61,815 nt of DNA from a virus. Position numbers and translations under genes: made by a program. Of the stretch, positions 39,873 to 49,385 are shown piece after piece. Each line of letters opens with the position of its first letter. The first letter of the stretch is position 1. Under the pieces are notes generated by a model that saw only the letters and a program-made list of their open reading frames with translations, had not been told where the DNA came from and ran no database searches. The DNA lies in the IMG/VR virus record IMGVR_UViG_3300026116_000042, positions 1-61,815 of that record. One strand, written 5' to 3'.

Positions 39873-39915
39873 CCGGCAACTCCCACACCCACCAACAATC
39901 AAGAAAGGCACTCTG

Positions 39916-41100
39916 ATGACGCAGGCAATTCCTGCCGACAAGCTCATCTCGTGGCTTCTCGAGGAGTCCCCGATCAGTCTCGAAGCCTATGGCGCCGAGC
40001 AGGGGTTCAACGAGCGAGCCGACGTCGTAGTCGCTGCCGATGGCACCGATCTGAACGACTTCTGGGATGAAGTTCAGGCAACCATCCGCATCCGCAACGC
40101 GCATCGAGACGATATCATCTCGGCCCTGACCTTCCGCGTCGATGACGTGAGCGAAGAGGTTCAGGTCCCGAGCGAGGTCGACTTCGAACGCGCCTCCGAG
40201 TACGGTCAGCCGGTCGGTATCCGCGGGACGGGCACTCGCCTCTTCCGTGGCTACGACTTCGACTTCTACGACCTGGCGATCCGGTACACCTGGATGGCCA
40301 TCGCGGAGATGGATGCGAAGCAGCTCCAGAACAACAACAACCTCGCGCTCGAGGCGGACACCAAGCTGCAGTTCTACAAGATCATGCAGCGCCTCTTCAA
40401 CCCGGTCAACGGCTCCGGCTTCACCGACAAGAACGAGGCGGTCACGGTCTTCGCGGCCTACAACGCTGATGGCGAGGTTCCTCCGAAGTACAAGGTGAAC
40501 ACGTTCGACGGGACTCACAACCACTACGTCATCTCGGGTAACACCGCGATCACGAGTGCCAACGTCGACACGCTCGCCAACCTGCTCGAGGAGCACGGCT
40601 ACACCATCCAGCTCGGTTACAAGCTGGTTCTCTGGGTCGCCAAGGCCGAGGCCGACATCATCAAGCAGTTCCGGGTCACCACCGGTGCGAAGTTCGACTT
40701 CGTCATCAACCCGAGCTACTACGATGGCAAGGTCTGGGTTCCTGACAATGGCCACTACGTCGGTGGTCCGGTCGGAACGGTTCCGGGCGAGGTGGGCACC
40801 TACGGCCCCTTCCACATCGTGCAGGAGGACTACATCCCGACGGGATACGCAGTCGCCATCGCCACGGGTGGTCAGGACCAGCTGGGCAACCCCATCGGTT
40901 TCCGCGAGCACAGCAACCCCGCCTACAAGGGGCTGAAGGTGATCCCGGGTCAGCGATCTGACTACCCGCTCATCGACAGCTTCTACCGCCGAGGCATGGG
41001 CACTGGTATCCGCCACCGCGGTGCCATCGCCATCATGCAGGTCAAGGCCAGCGGCAACTACGCCGTGCCTTCGATGTACGACCCGGCGCTGAAGTACTAG
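39916..41100 (+). CDS. Major capsid protein
   Basis: Protein of 394 residues with an HK97-type order: N-terminal arm, then a long spine helix near QLQNNNNLALEADTKLQFYKIM, and a C-terminal beta part. ATG 39916 has AAAGG at the right distance; the frame opens upstream at 39844. Strongly GC-ending codons and a terminator directly behind are usual for capsid genes. Confidence 0.9.
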   Translation: MTQAIPADKLISWLLEESPISLEAYGAEQGFNERADVVVAADGTDLNDFWDEVQATIRIRNAHRDDIISALTFRVDDVSEEVQVPSEVDFERASEYGQPVGIRGTGTRLFRGYDFDFYDLAIRYTWMAIAEMDAKQLQNNNNLALEADTKLQFYKIMQRLFNPVNGSGFTDKNEAVTVFAAYNADGEVPPKYKVNTFDGTHNHYVISGNTAITSANVDTLANLLEEHGYTIQLGYKLVLWVAKAEADIIKQFRVTTGAKFDFVINPSYYDGKVWVPDNGHYVGGPVGTVPGEVGTYGPFHIVQEDYIPTGYAVAIATGGQDQLGNPIGFREHSNPAYKGLKVIPGQRSDYPLIDSFYRRGMGTGIRHRGAIAIMQVKASGNYAVPSMYDPALKY

Positions 41101-41122
41101 TTCCACCGCAACACCATCGAGC

Positions 41123-41154
41123 GGGGCCCTGTTCAGATAGCGGGGCAGGGCCCC
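41123..41154 (+). terminator. Strong hairpin after the capsid gene
   Basis: Perfect 9-bp stem GGGGCCCTG (41123-41131) / CAGGGCCCC (41146-41154). Likely lowers downstream expression relative to capsid. Confidence 0.75.
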
Positions 41155-41187
41155 CTCTAACATCCTTCCTCTACAAAGGAGAAACAA

Positions 41188-41604
41188 ATGGCCAATCGGC
41201 TTCCCGTGGTCTTCGAGGACTCACAGGGCAACATCATCAGCAACGACCCCATCTACATGGCTCAGAAGACTCTCTTCGAGGCCGGCCAGGGTGAAGACCC
41301 CGACATCGCCATCCGTGCAGCTCAGAAGGCCTCCGGCAAGAAGTCGGCCAAGGCCGCTCCGGCTGCGACCCCCGAGCCCGAGGAATCGGACGACGACGAG
41401 GTCATCGACAACGGCTCCGAGGACGAAGAGCCGGCCGAGGACTACAAGTCGTACAAGGGTCAGGCCCTCACGGATCTCGCCAAGGAGCGGGGTGTGGAGC
41501 TCACCAAGGGCATCACAGCCGGGGAGGTTCGCGCCGCTCTGATCGCTCAGGACTCGGAGACGTCGGATTCCGACGACGAGTCCGAAGACGACACCCAGGA
41601 GTAG
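41188..41604 (+). CDS. Acidic head-region protein with Rho-N/SAP-like domain
   Basis: Protein of 138 residues. N-terminal conserved part, acidic linker, then YKGQALTDLAKERGVELTKG...VRAALIAQD, a LEM/SAP/Rho-N-like helix pair, and an acidic tail. Ribosome site AAAGGAG. Such proteins follow capsid genes in many phages; exact job unknown. Confidence 0.6.
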   Translation: MANRLPVVFEDSQGNIISNDPIYMAQKTLFEAGQGEDPDIAIRAAQKASGKKSAKAAPAATPEPEESDDDEVIDNGSEDEEPAEDYKSYKGQALTDLAKERGVELTKGITAGEVRAALIAQDSETSDSDDESEDDTQE

Positions 41605-41610
41605 TTCATC

Positions 41611-41937
41611 ATGGCCACCCCGGACCAGATCACTGAGCTGCGGGCTGCCATCGGCGAAATCATCCCTACGGATGGTACCGAAGATGACACCATGTTCAGT
41701 GACGACCTGATCGGTGGTTGGATCGACGCAACTAGCTCGCTCGATGCGGCGGCACTCATCGGATGGAAGCGTAAGAAGGCCGAATGGGCTGGACTCGTCA
41801 ACGTTACCGATGGTGCCGCCTCTCGGGCGTTCAGCGACCTGCTCGGTCACGCCAACTCCATGATCGCTGACCTCGAAGATACTCTCGCAGGACCAACTTT
41901 TGGTCGCACCCGGATCGGAAAGATCGTTCGCTCATGA
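41611..41937 (+). CDS. Head-tail connector (adaptor, gp6-like)
   Basis: Helical protein of 108 residues in the first connector position after the capsid. MATPDQITELRAAIGEI and a long helix fit portal-adaptor proteins. Inferred by position and size. Confidence 0.68.
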   Translation: MATPDQITELRAAIGEIIPTDGTEDDTMFSDDLIGGWIDATSSLDAAALIGWKRKKAEWAGLVNVTDGAASRAFSDLLGHANSMIADLEDTLAGPTFGRTRIGKIVRS

Positions 41938-42323
41938 ACCACGCTGAGCTCGTGATGAGACGGCGGAACGTGCGTGCATTCATTGACGCCGACCCCGTAC
42001 TCATCGCGGTCTCGCGTAAGGGTGAACCGATCAAGAATGAGGCAACTGGGGGTACACTGCCCGGGGTTCCTGAAGTTCTTGAAGACCAAGTAGCTCGAAT
42101 TGTTCTAAACAAACGACGCTACAACAATGGCATTGTGAACGCAGAAGCTGGTCAGATCCCCCACACCGACTATCTGCTGGTCGCTATGCCTGACAAAGAC
42201 TTCCAAGTCAACGATGAGTTCAAGTGGCTTGGTATCAACTATCGCATCACTGGTCGCTTCGAAAGCCGCCAGGAATCCATCCTCTGCTCGATCGACCTGT
42301 TGGGAGCCGACAATGCCGGTTAA
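41934..42323 (+). CDS. Head-closure/stopper-like protein
   Basis: Protein of 129 residues, beta-rich, ATGA overlap with the adaptor gene. Second connector position. Inferred mainly from order. Confidence 0.6.
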   Translation: MNHAELVMRRRNVRAFIDADPVLIAVSRKGEPIKNEATGGTLPGVPEVLEDQVARIVLNKRRYNNGIVNAEAGQIPHTDYLLVAMPDKDFQVNDEFKWLGINYRITGRFESRQESILCSIDLLGADNAG

Positions 42324-42693
42324 CAATGGTGGGATGATTATCCTCGATGGTGTTCTTCCCTGGTATGACGGCCCTGAGTGGAACGACATCGTTGCCGACG
42401 TGTTTAGCAAAGCCGCCCCAGAGGTCGAGGATCGGGCTAAGGCTGATGCACCCTGGGAAGATCGTACCGGGGCTGCTCGAGAAGGTTTGAATGCTTCAGT
42501 CAATGAAGTTGGCGACGAGGAAGTCGCGCTCATCCTTGCTCATACCGTGGAATATGGGTATTGGCTTGAGGTTATCCAGAATGGTGCGTTTGCCATCATC
42601 ATGCCTACGCTAGAGCGAGAGGCTCCAAAGATTTACGCAGATGTCGCCAAAGCTGTTGCCAATGCACGTCATGGGGTGAATTACTCACTATGA
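42313..42693 (+). CDS. Tail-completion protein, HK97 gp10-like
   Basis: Protein of 126 residues. ADAPWEDRTGAAREGLNASV and HTVEYGYWLEVIQNGAFAIIMPTL match the HK97-gp10/minor tail pattern (GxAR-L and Y-xxLE). ATG 42313 overlaps the previous gene. Confidence 0.75.
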   Translation: MPVNNGGMIILDGVLPWYDGPEWNDIVADVFSKAAPEVEDRAKADAPWEDRTGAAREGLNASVNEVGDEEVALILAHTVEYGYWLEVIQNGAFAIIMPTLEREAPKIYADVAKAVANARHGVNYSL

Positions 42694-43118
42694 CCGCTAG
42701 ACACTTTACCTATGGTCGGTTGACATCGTTTGCTCCCCTTACCGACTTGATCGGTGGTTCTGAAGCTCCTCGGGTGTTCTCAAAGAAGTCAATGACGTCC
42801 TCTGTTGAAACCTGTCCTTACATTGTTTACAAACTGGGGAACGCCACAGTTATCAATCTTTCTGAAGACTCTGATGGTACGTACTACACTCAGTTCCTTC
42901 AAATCTTCGTACATGACTTCACGAATGAAGAAGTCGCAGATTACGACCAGATCGACGCGGTAATTAAACAAGTCAAAGCCGCGTTCAAGCTTCAGGTGTC
43001 CCCTGGAGATGGAGTCATCTCATGTCAATATCTCGAGACGAGTCAAGACCTGAATGACGATACCCTCAACACCGTATTCAAGTATGTACGGTTTCAATTG
43101 ATAACAAAGGAGCTGTAA
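42690..43118 (+). CDS. Tail terminator-like protein
   Basis: Protein of 142 residues in the tail-terminator position: VFSKKSMTSSVETCPYIVYKL, FLQIFVHDF and a late FKYVRFQLITK, as in tail-completion/terminator proteins that cap the tail tube. Inferred by order. Confidence 0.65.
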   Translation: MTARHFTYGRLTSFAPLTDLIGGSEAPRVFSKKSMTSSVETCPYIVYKLGNATVINLSEDSDGTYYTQFLQIFVHDFTNEEVADYDQIDAVIKQVKAAFKLQVSPGDGVISCQYLETSQDLNDDTLNTVFKYVRFQLITKEL

Positions 43119-43119
43119 A

Positions 43120-43428
43120 ATGGCCTCAGCCAAGAAGGCAGTGATCTACAACGGTCCTGCTGACATCCGTCGCCTCGGCAAGGAAGACTTCGCCAAGGCT
43201 GGTGTGGAGCTGGACAAGACGATCGACTTCCGTTTGGGACATCCGTTCCAGGTGCCGGCCGATCTTCACAAGGCTCTGCTCGCTGACCCCGACCTGTTCG
43301 GCAACTTCAGTGATGCGGATGCCGCAGATGCGGTCGATGACGACGAGGAGATCCTCGACGCCACCGGAAGTGCTTCTTCGACCGACACGAACATCGCCGG
43401 TTCGAGCAGCACGGTCACCAAGCAATAA
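43120..43428 (+). CDS. Hypothetical tail-region protein (102 aa)
   Basis: Folded first 65 residues, then an acidic Ser/Thr-rich tail. Translated right after the terminator gene. Not recognised; common in this position. Confidence 0.58.
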   Translation: MASAKKAVIYNGPADIRRLGKEDFAKAGVELDKTIDFRLGHPFQVPADLHKALLADPDLFGNFSDADAADAVDDDEEILDATGSASSTDTNIAGSSSTVTKQ

Positions 43429-43552
43429 TCGCAATCGAATTCAATCAGAGTTGCGTCAGGGAATCGCGAGGATACGCTTCTAAGCGACTTTCACGCGCAC
43501 GATGATAAATTACTCGATGACGGAATAGGGATTCTGAGGGGATCTCAGATCA

Positions 43553-43756
43553 ATGACAGTAGAACTTCGATGCTCAGGCAATGAACTCTATGGAGTCGCT
43601 TCAGACGATGCCCAGGGTTCTATCGAAGTTCGCTGTCGACGACGAGGCTGCGGTTACCAGCCTGGAGTAATCATTCTCCACACCCTGTCATTAGAGACTG
43701 GTGCAACACTCAAAACTCAGAGGTTCTCAGAACCTCACCCTCAGAAAGGAACCTAA
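43553..43756 (+). CDS. Com-like zinc-ribbon protein
   Basis: Protein of 67 residues. VELRCSGNELYGVAS, IEVRCRRRGCGY and a late ETGATLKT: two paired Cys knuckles as in Mu Com and related small phage zinc ribbons. Mu Com is a translational activator; here a similar RNA-binding role next to the highly expressed tail-tube gene is possible but unproven. A 124-bp gap with a weak promoter (TTGCGT) lies before it. Confidence 0.65.
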   Translation: MTVELRCSGNELYGVASDDAQGSIEVRCRRRGCGYQPGVIILHTLSLETGATLKTQRFSEPHPQKGT

Positions 43757-43758
43757 GC

Positions 43759-44316
43759 ATGGCTGCTTCAACGCTTGGGACGGTTCTTCCCTTCGGTCTC
43801 CGACAGGTCAAGATCATTCCCCTGGATAACACCGGCGCTACGGTGCCGGCAAGTTCGCTGCTTCTTCCCGCATCTCGAACCTTCAGCTTCAAGGAGACCG
43901 AGGACTTCACCACGCTCGAGGGTGACGATCACACCGTCGCTTCTCATGGTGCTGGCCCCGTGGTCGAATGGGACCTCGAAGGTGGTGGTATCGACCTGAA
44001 GCTCTGGAAGCTCCTCTCGGGCGGAACGATCGTCGAGGCCGGAACCACTCCGAACCAGATCCGGACCTACACGAAGCTCACGAGCGATGCTCGCCCGTAC
44101 TTCCAGGTCGAGGGTCGATCGATCAGCGACTCGGGTGGTGACTACCACCAGGTCGTCTACCGTTGCAAGGCCGATGGTGACCTCGAAGCCGATCAGTCCA
44201 ACGGCGACTTCCTGCTCACCAAGTGCTCGGGTCACGGCTTCGGCAACCTCACCGATGGCAAGCTGTACGACTTCGTGCAGAACGAGTCTGCGGTCGCCCT
44301 GGTCGCTGGGTCGTAA
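43759..44316 (+). CDS. Major tail protein
   Basis: Tail-tube subunit, 185 residues, beta-rich. High GC-ending codons, own terminator, and place before the frameshifted chaperones identify it. Ribosome site AAAGGAA. Confidence 0.88.
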   Translation: MAASTLGTVLPFGLRQVKIIPLDNTGATVPASSLLLPASRTFSFKETEDFTTLEGDDHTVASHGAGPVVEWDLEGGGIDLKLWKLLSGGTIVEAGTTPNQIRTYTKLTSDARPYFQVEGRSISDSGGDYHQVVYRCKADGDLEADQSNGDFLLTKCSGHGFGNLTDGKLYDFVQNESAVALVAGS

Positions 44317-44321
44317 CATCA

Positions 44322-44393
44322 TTCTTGCGGGGCGGAGTTTGTCGCTGCGGTGATGGGGGCATCTTCGGGAATCGGCCCTCCGCCTCGCAAGAA
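44322..44393 (+). terminator. Long stem-loop after the major tail gene
   Basis: TTCTTGCG-GGGCGGAG pairs with CTCCGCC-TCGCAAGAA (44378-44393), about 15 of 16 positions paired, around a smaller inner hairpin. Terminator or mRNA-stabilising element. Confidence 0.65.
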
Positions 44394-44539
44394 CATGACA
44401 CGGCATCGGGGTTATTGCGGGATGTGATTCACGCATCATACCCTTGAGGGGTATTGCGTGACATCGCAACGTGCAATGCCATGATGACTTGCTCATCAGA
44501 CAAACTAAACATCCAACAGACCTCATGGAAGGCATGGAA

Positions 44540-45151
44540 ATGGGAACTGGAAATACCCCCAGCAGTAAAGACATCAAGCAGGCCGAGCAGCGACGCATCT
44601 CGCAGATCGGTGATTTCAAGGCACGCATTGGCGGCCTTCTCGACCTGCCATCTGGCGCCACCGTGCGGGTTCACAATCCCGGTGGTATGCAGGCCTTCAT
44701 GGACTCCAAGGCCATTCCCAACTCGCTCATGCCCATCATTCAGAAGGCACTCAAGTCCGGTCAGCCCATGACTGCTGCTGAGGTCGTGAGTGAAGATGGC
44801 AATCTCGACCCCGCGCTTCTCGAAGACATGATGAAGCTCATGGATGGCATCATCCTCAAGACGGTGGTCGAACCCCGAGTTCACAAGGCACTGACCGAGG
44901 CAGACCTCGAGAAGTGGAATGCCGATCCCGCCCACGCTGACGATCAGCTCGATGACATTGAAGAGCTGCGATCAGCTCTCGATGAAATTGATCCCAAGCT
45001 CTACGTGGATGAATTCCCCCTCGACGACAAGCAGTTTATCTTCCAGTGGGTTGCCGGAGGTACCCGCGACCTCGAGGAGTTTCTGCAGGAGCAACGAGAA
45101 AATGTGGGCGCTGTTTCTGCAATCACGGGGAACAAATCTTCCACCAAGTAG
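44540..45151 (+). CDS. Tail assembly chaperone (upstream frame)
   Basis: Protein of about 203 residues, helical and acidic, just before the tape measure. ATG 44540 follows GGAAGG; ATG 44525 and 44534 are possible. Known: siphophages make this protein and a longer fusion by ribosomal frameshifting. The stop TAG is at 45149-45151. Confidence 0.8.
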   Translation: MGTGNTPSSKDIKQAEQRRISQIGDFKARIGGLLDLPSGATVRVHNPGGMQAFMDSKAIPNSLMPIIQKALKSGQPMTAAEVVSEDGNLDPALLEDMMKLMDGIILKTVVEPRVHKALTEADLEKWNADPAHADDQLDDIEELRSALDEIDPKLYVDEFPLDDKQFIFQWVAGGTRDLEEFLQEQRENVGAVSAITGNKSSTK

Positions 45152-45386
45152 TATTTTTGGCCTCACCGCGGGAAGCTATGAGGCATACTGTTTCGACCAA
45201 GCGATCTGGTACTTCGGTTCCACGATCGAGGCTGAGATGGAAAAAGCTTCAATGCCTAAGCGCCGCGGTAAGGGTTCATCAGATGACACCGAACTCAAGC
45301 GAAGGCAAGTCCTGAATAAGTACATGAAGGGGCCTGACGCTCCGGGTCAGTACGCTGATCCCGCGGCTTTCTTCAAAGGGTTCTGA
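45113..45386 (+). CDS. Tail assembly chaperone, frameshifted C-terminal part
   Basis: Second frame, +1 relative to the upstream chaperone. After the overlap it reads LPPSSIFGLTAGSYEAYCFDQAIWYF and ends FFKGF; the SIFGL/AYC-DQA pattern is typical of the second chaperone part. No good start of its own, so it should be made only as a fusion. A slip could occur in the overlap, e.g. near CACGGGGAACAAA (45124-45136). Confidence 0.72.
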
Positions 45387-45396
45387 GGAGAGGTGA

Positions 45397-48300
45397 ATGT
45401 CTGATACGCTTGGTACGATCAAGGGCCAGTTGGTCCTCGACGTCAAGCAGGCGTTGAATGCATACACCACTGCCCGCCAGGCCCACATCTCGACGGTTAC
45501 CGCCCTACAGACTGGTGCTGGTGCCGCGATTGGTGCAGGAGTCGTCCTCGCTGGTGTAGGAACGGCTATCGCTGGCGGATTCCTTGCCGCGGTCAATGCT
45601 GCCGCCCAGTTCGACAAGACGATGGCATTCGCGGCTGCCATCTCGGACTATACGGCGGATCAGCTCAAGGCAGTCAAGGCTGAGGCAATCGACCTCGGTA
45701 ACAAGACTGTTTACTCGAACCAGCAAGTCGCAGACAGCTTTGTTGAGCTTGCTAAGGCTGGTGTTTCTGCTGAAGACATCGTCAATGGTGTTGGTCAAGC
45801 TGTAGTTTACCTGGGTGCGGCTTCCGATCTACCTCTCGATACTGCAGCAAACATCATGACTGCTGCACTTGCTACCTTCGGGTTGGGCGCGGATCATGCA
45901 GTTGATGTGGCGAATAAGCTCCAGGGTGCCGCCAACGCATCGACGATCGATGTTCAGGACTTGGGTACCTCACTCAAGTATGCTGGTGGAACTGCTGCAG
46001 CTTTGGGTGTCCCGTTCGATCAATTGAACGTTACTCTGGCTGAACTGGGTAAAGCCGGTATTCGAGGGTCAACTGCTGGTACTTCACTTCGACAGATCCT
46101 TGTCTCCCTTGGTGGTTCTAGTGACAAGGCTAAGGAATCGCTCAGGCAGCTCGGTATTATCACTGCGGATGGTACCAACCGATTCTTCGATGCTCAGGGT
46201 GCGCTGAAGCCTCTTCCTCAGGTGTTCGACATCCTCAAGCAGTCGGTTGCCGGACTCAACAAGGAACAACAGCTTTCTGCGCTGCGATCCATCTTCCAGC
46301 AGCGGTCGTTGAGCTCGGTCTTCACCCTGCTCAATGGTGGTTCTGAACTCTACAACCAGTTCGCAGATGCCATTGGCAACACTACTGCAATCGATATCGC
46401 CAACAAGCGACTCGACAACCTTTCCGGATCGATTGAGATTCTCAAGGGTAACTTCGAATCTGCTCAGGTTGTGATCGGTGAGAACTTCCAGGGTATTGCC
46501 ACTATGGTCGTTCGAGCGGTAACCGCAATGCTTCAGGCCTTCGTGGCTCTGCCCGGTCCCGTTCAAGTTGTACTTACCGCACTCAGCGGCTTCATGGGCC
46601 TCCTGCTCATCCTGGTGGGTGTGGGAGGTATTTTCGCGGGATCAGTTCTGAATATCATAGCGTTGTATCTTCGGTTGAAAGATGCTGCGATTGTTCTCAC
46701 TGGTATCACGAACGCACTTTCTCGAGCTCAAGCGGCACTCAACTTCATCATGGCTGCCAACCCATTTGCCAAGGTCATTGCGATCATTGGTATTCTAGTA
46801 GCCGCGTTTGCCATTCTTTACAATACCAATAAGCAATTCCATGATGCAGTTCAGTCATTGTTTGCTCAGCTTGGTCCACTCATCCAGCAGGTAGTTCCCT
46901 TTGTTCAGGGACTTCTCAACGCCTTTGTTGGATTTGCTCAGCAGGGTCTTGGGGCAGTTGTCGGAGTTCTGCCGACTGTGCTTGGATTTTTGTCGCAGCT
47001 TGTGAGCGTACTTGGGGGAGCCCTGGGGAGCGTTCTAAGCGCCGTACTTCCGCCGATCTTGCAGTTGGTCGGTATTCTTGTGGCGGGATTCATGCCGGTT
47101 CTTCAGGCCATCATCCCTCTTATCTCGACTGTTGGTCAGATTATCTCTGCGGCCTTCGGTGGAAACATCGCCGCCCTGCCTGGACTCATCTCGACATTCA
47201 TCCAGCAGTTTACTGCGGTCATCGGAGCAATTGCCACCTCATTGATCCCGGCTATCATTCAGGTCATTACTCAGGTTCTGGTGGCATTGATTGGTATCTT
47301 GCCGGCAGTTATTACTGCGGGGATCCAGTTGTTTACTGGGTTGGTGACTGCGGTTTCTCAGGTACTTCCCCAGATCGTTGGTGCAATTTCCACACTGGTG
47401 GGACAGTTGATTGCCACTCTGATTGGCATGATTCCGACACTGATTACCACCTTCATTGGTCTTATCACTGGGATCATTAGCGCCCTGACAACTTTGCTTC
47501 CAGTCCTTATTCAGGCTGGTATCCAATTGTTTACTGGGCTCATCACTGCGGTTGTCACGATCATCCCTCAGTTGATCACCGCAGTTGTTCAATTGATTCC
47601 GGTACTTATCCAGGCAATTGTCTCGTTGATTCCTCTACTGATTACTGCGGCTATCCAGCTGTTCTTGGGACTCTTGACTGGTCTTCTGCAGGCTTTGCCC
47701 CAGTTGATTACAGCAGTTGTCAATGGCTTGGTACAGATTTTAACCGCCATTGTCAATGCGATCCCTCAGTTGATCCAGGCTGCGATCCAGTTGTTCTTGG
47801 GATTGTTGATTGGTCTCGTTCAGGCGATTCCTCAGGTCATCGTGGCACTGGTGAATGCCATACCTCAGATCATTACTGCGCTCGTAAGTGCGTTGCCTCA
47901 GTTGATCAGTGGAGCCATTCAGCTGTTCCTTGGTATCCTTACCGGTCTCATCAGCGCAATCCCTCAGATCATCGACGCGCTAATCAAGGCAGGACCCCAG
48001 ATTGTCAATGCTCTTATTGCTGCTGGACCTCAATTCGTCGACGCTGGTAAGCAGCTAATCAAGGGTCTGATCAACGGCTTCGGAGCTATGGGTGGTGCTC
48101 TCCTTGACGCAGTCAAGAAGCTGGCTAACTCGGCTATCGATGGGTTCAAGAAGCTCTTCGGTATCCATTCTCCGTCAACAGTTTTTGCTGCCATGGGTAT
48201 CAACCTTGTGCAAGGTCTTGTCAACGGGATCAGGGGTATGCAACGTCAGGCTGTACAAAGTGTTACTGCTCTAGCCAATGCGGTCAATGGGGTGCCACTG

Positions 48301-48558
48301 ACTCTTGCTCCTTTGACTGGGTCTGTTAGCGCAGCATCTGACCTGCAGTCTCAACTTGCCAACGCCCAATCGGCTGCCGCTCAGATCGGTGTGGAATCGG
48401 CTACTACCATTTCGCTTGAGAACCTTCGAGATGTTATCGATGAGATTCAGCCGAACGTTACTAACATCGATGTTGATGTCCATAACCCCGTGGCAGAACC
48501 CGCCTCGGCTTCGCTCCCTGGTGCAATTCGCCAGGCCGTCTTCATTGCAGGTGACTGA
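45397..48558 (+). CDS. Tape measure protein
   Basis: 1,053 residues, the longest frame but one in the window. Long helical and hydrophobic repeats (LITAVVQLIPVLIQAIVSLI and many variants between residues 560 and 880), N-terminal TP901-type part, and a C-terminal HSPSTVFAAMG block. Sets tail length (roughly 0.15 nm per residue in related phages) and enters the host membrane. Stop overlaps the distal tail gene. Confidence 0.95.
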   Translation: MSDTLGTIKGQLVLDVKQALNAYTTARQAHISTVTALQTGAGAAIGAGVVLAGVGTAIAGGFLAAVNAAAQFDKTMAFAAAISDYTADQLKAVKAEAIDLGNKTVYSNQQVADSFVELAKAGVSAEDIVNGVGQAVVYLGAASDLPLDTAANIMTAALATFGLGADHAVDVANKLQGAANASTIDVQDLGTSLKYAGGTAAALGVPFDQLNVTLAELGKAGIRGSTAGTSLRQILVSLGGSSDKAKESLRQLGIITADGTNRFFDAQGALKPLPQVFDILKQSVAGLNKEQQLSALRSIFQQRSLSSVFTLLNGGSELYNQFADAIGNTTAIDIANKRLDNLSGSIEILKGNFESAQVVIGENFQGIATMVVRAVTAMLQAFVALPGPVQVVLTALSGFMGLLLILVGVGGIFAGSVLNIIALYLRLKDAAIVLTGITNALSRAQAALNFIMAANPFAKVIAIIGILVAAFAILYNTNKQFHDAVQSLFAQLGPLIQQVVPFVQGLLNAFVGFAQQGLGAVVGVLPTVLGFLSQLVSVLGGALGSVLSAVLPPILQLVGILVAGFMPVLQAIIPLISTVGQIISAAFGGNIAALPGLISTFIQQFTAVIGAIATSLIPAIIQVITQVLVALIGILPAVITAGIQLFTGLVTAVSQVLPQIVGAISTLVGQLIATLIGMIPTLITTFIGLITGIISALTTLLPVLIQAGIQLFTGLITAVVTIIPQLITAVVQLIPVLIQAIVSLIPLLITAAIQLFLGLLTGLLQALPQLITAVVNGLVQILTAIVNAIPQLIQAAIQLFLGLLIGLVQAIPQVIVALVNAIPQIITALVSALPQLISGAIQLFLGILTGLISAIPQIIDALIKAGPQIVNALIAAGPQFVDAGKQLIKGLINGFGAMGGALLDAVKKLANSAIDGFKKLFGIHSPSTVFAAMGINLVQGLVNGIRGMQRQAVQSVTALANAVNGVPLTLAPLTGSVSAASDLQSQLANAQSAAAQIGVESATTISLENLRDVIDEIQPNVTNIDVDVHNPVAEPASASLPGAIRQAVFIAGD

Positions 48559-49385
48559 TGACTAACACTACTGACACCTATTGGGATGTCGATGGAGTGA
48601 GTCTTCAAACATTCGCTCAGAACATCGAGACGTTGGGTAGTCGTGATGTTCCGCCTAAGTATCGGGGCGACGACATTACTATCCCTTACATGGAAGGTCA
48701 GCTTTGGGTTCCAAAAGTACCCGATAGCCGAATCATTCCGCTTGGGATGTGGGTTAGAGGGGCAAACTCTGACGACTCTGTCGATCGTGATGCTCGACGT
48801 ATCTACGATGACAACTGGCGAAATCTTCAGCGACTGTTGTTTACTCCTGGCCGACAGTTTACACTGACAAAACGGTTCTGGTATAACGGTACCCTCCACA
48901 CCGCAAGTGCAAAGGCCGAGTTCAACGATGGCTTGGATCCCACCATGAGTGGTCGTACTCTGAGCAAGTTCACAGTGAGTTTGAAACTGGCCGATCCCTG
49001 GTTCTATGAAACGACGCTACAGACAGTGACGCTGGTGAATGGTGACCAGAATGTCACGGTTGCGGGAGACGTTCCTACTAGGAATATCATTGCCTCTATC
49101 AACGGCGTACGCACCAATCCGCGAATCTTGAACCGGACTACTGGGGCTCAGTTCACATTTGCAGGTAGTTTGCTTGCTGGTGATACTTTTTCCGCAGATG
49201 TCAAGGCATACCGGGCCACTAAGACTCCAAGTGGTGGTTCTGCTGGGAAGGTCAATGGATCAATGATCCACTCTGGTGATCCTCAGTGGTTGAATTTGAT
49301 CCCAGGAGTCAATGTCATGAACCTGAGCTCTGACGGAACTGAGCTTGGGATTACCCAGCTTCAAATCCGAGGAGCATACCTCTAA
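48558..49385 (+). CDS. Distal tail protein (Dit-like)
   Basis: Protein of 275 residues following the tape measure; N-terminal belt domain (GVSLQTFAQNIETL...PPKYRGDDITIPYMEG) and a beta-rich C-terminal half. Forms the ring joining tube and tip. Coupled at both ends (ATGA, TAATG). Confidence 0.85.
   Translation: MTNTTDTYWDVDGVSLQTFAQNIETLGSRDVPPKYRGDDITIPYMEGQLWVPKVPDSRIIPLGMWVRGANSDDSVDRDARRIYDDNWRNLQRLLFTPGRQFTLTKRFWYNGTLHTASAKAEFNDGLDPTMSGRTLSKFTVSLKLADPWFYETTLQTVTLVNGDQNVTVAGDVPTRNIIASINGVRTNPRILNRTTGAQFTFAGSLLAGDTFSADVKAYRATKTPSGGSAGKVNGSMIHSGDPQWLNLIPGVNVMNLSSDGTELGITQLQIRGAYL

Noticed and set aside
39685-41187. 500-codon minus-strand frame opposite the capsid genes
   Set aside because: Mirror of highly GC-ending capsid codons; no ribosome site, Arg/Val/Asp-rich nonsense-like product.
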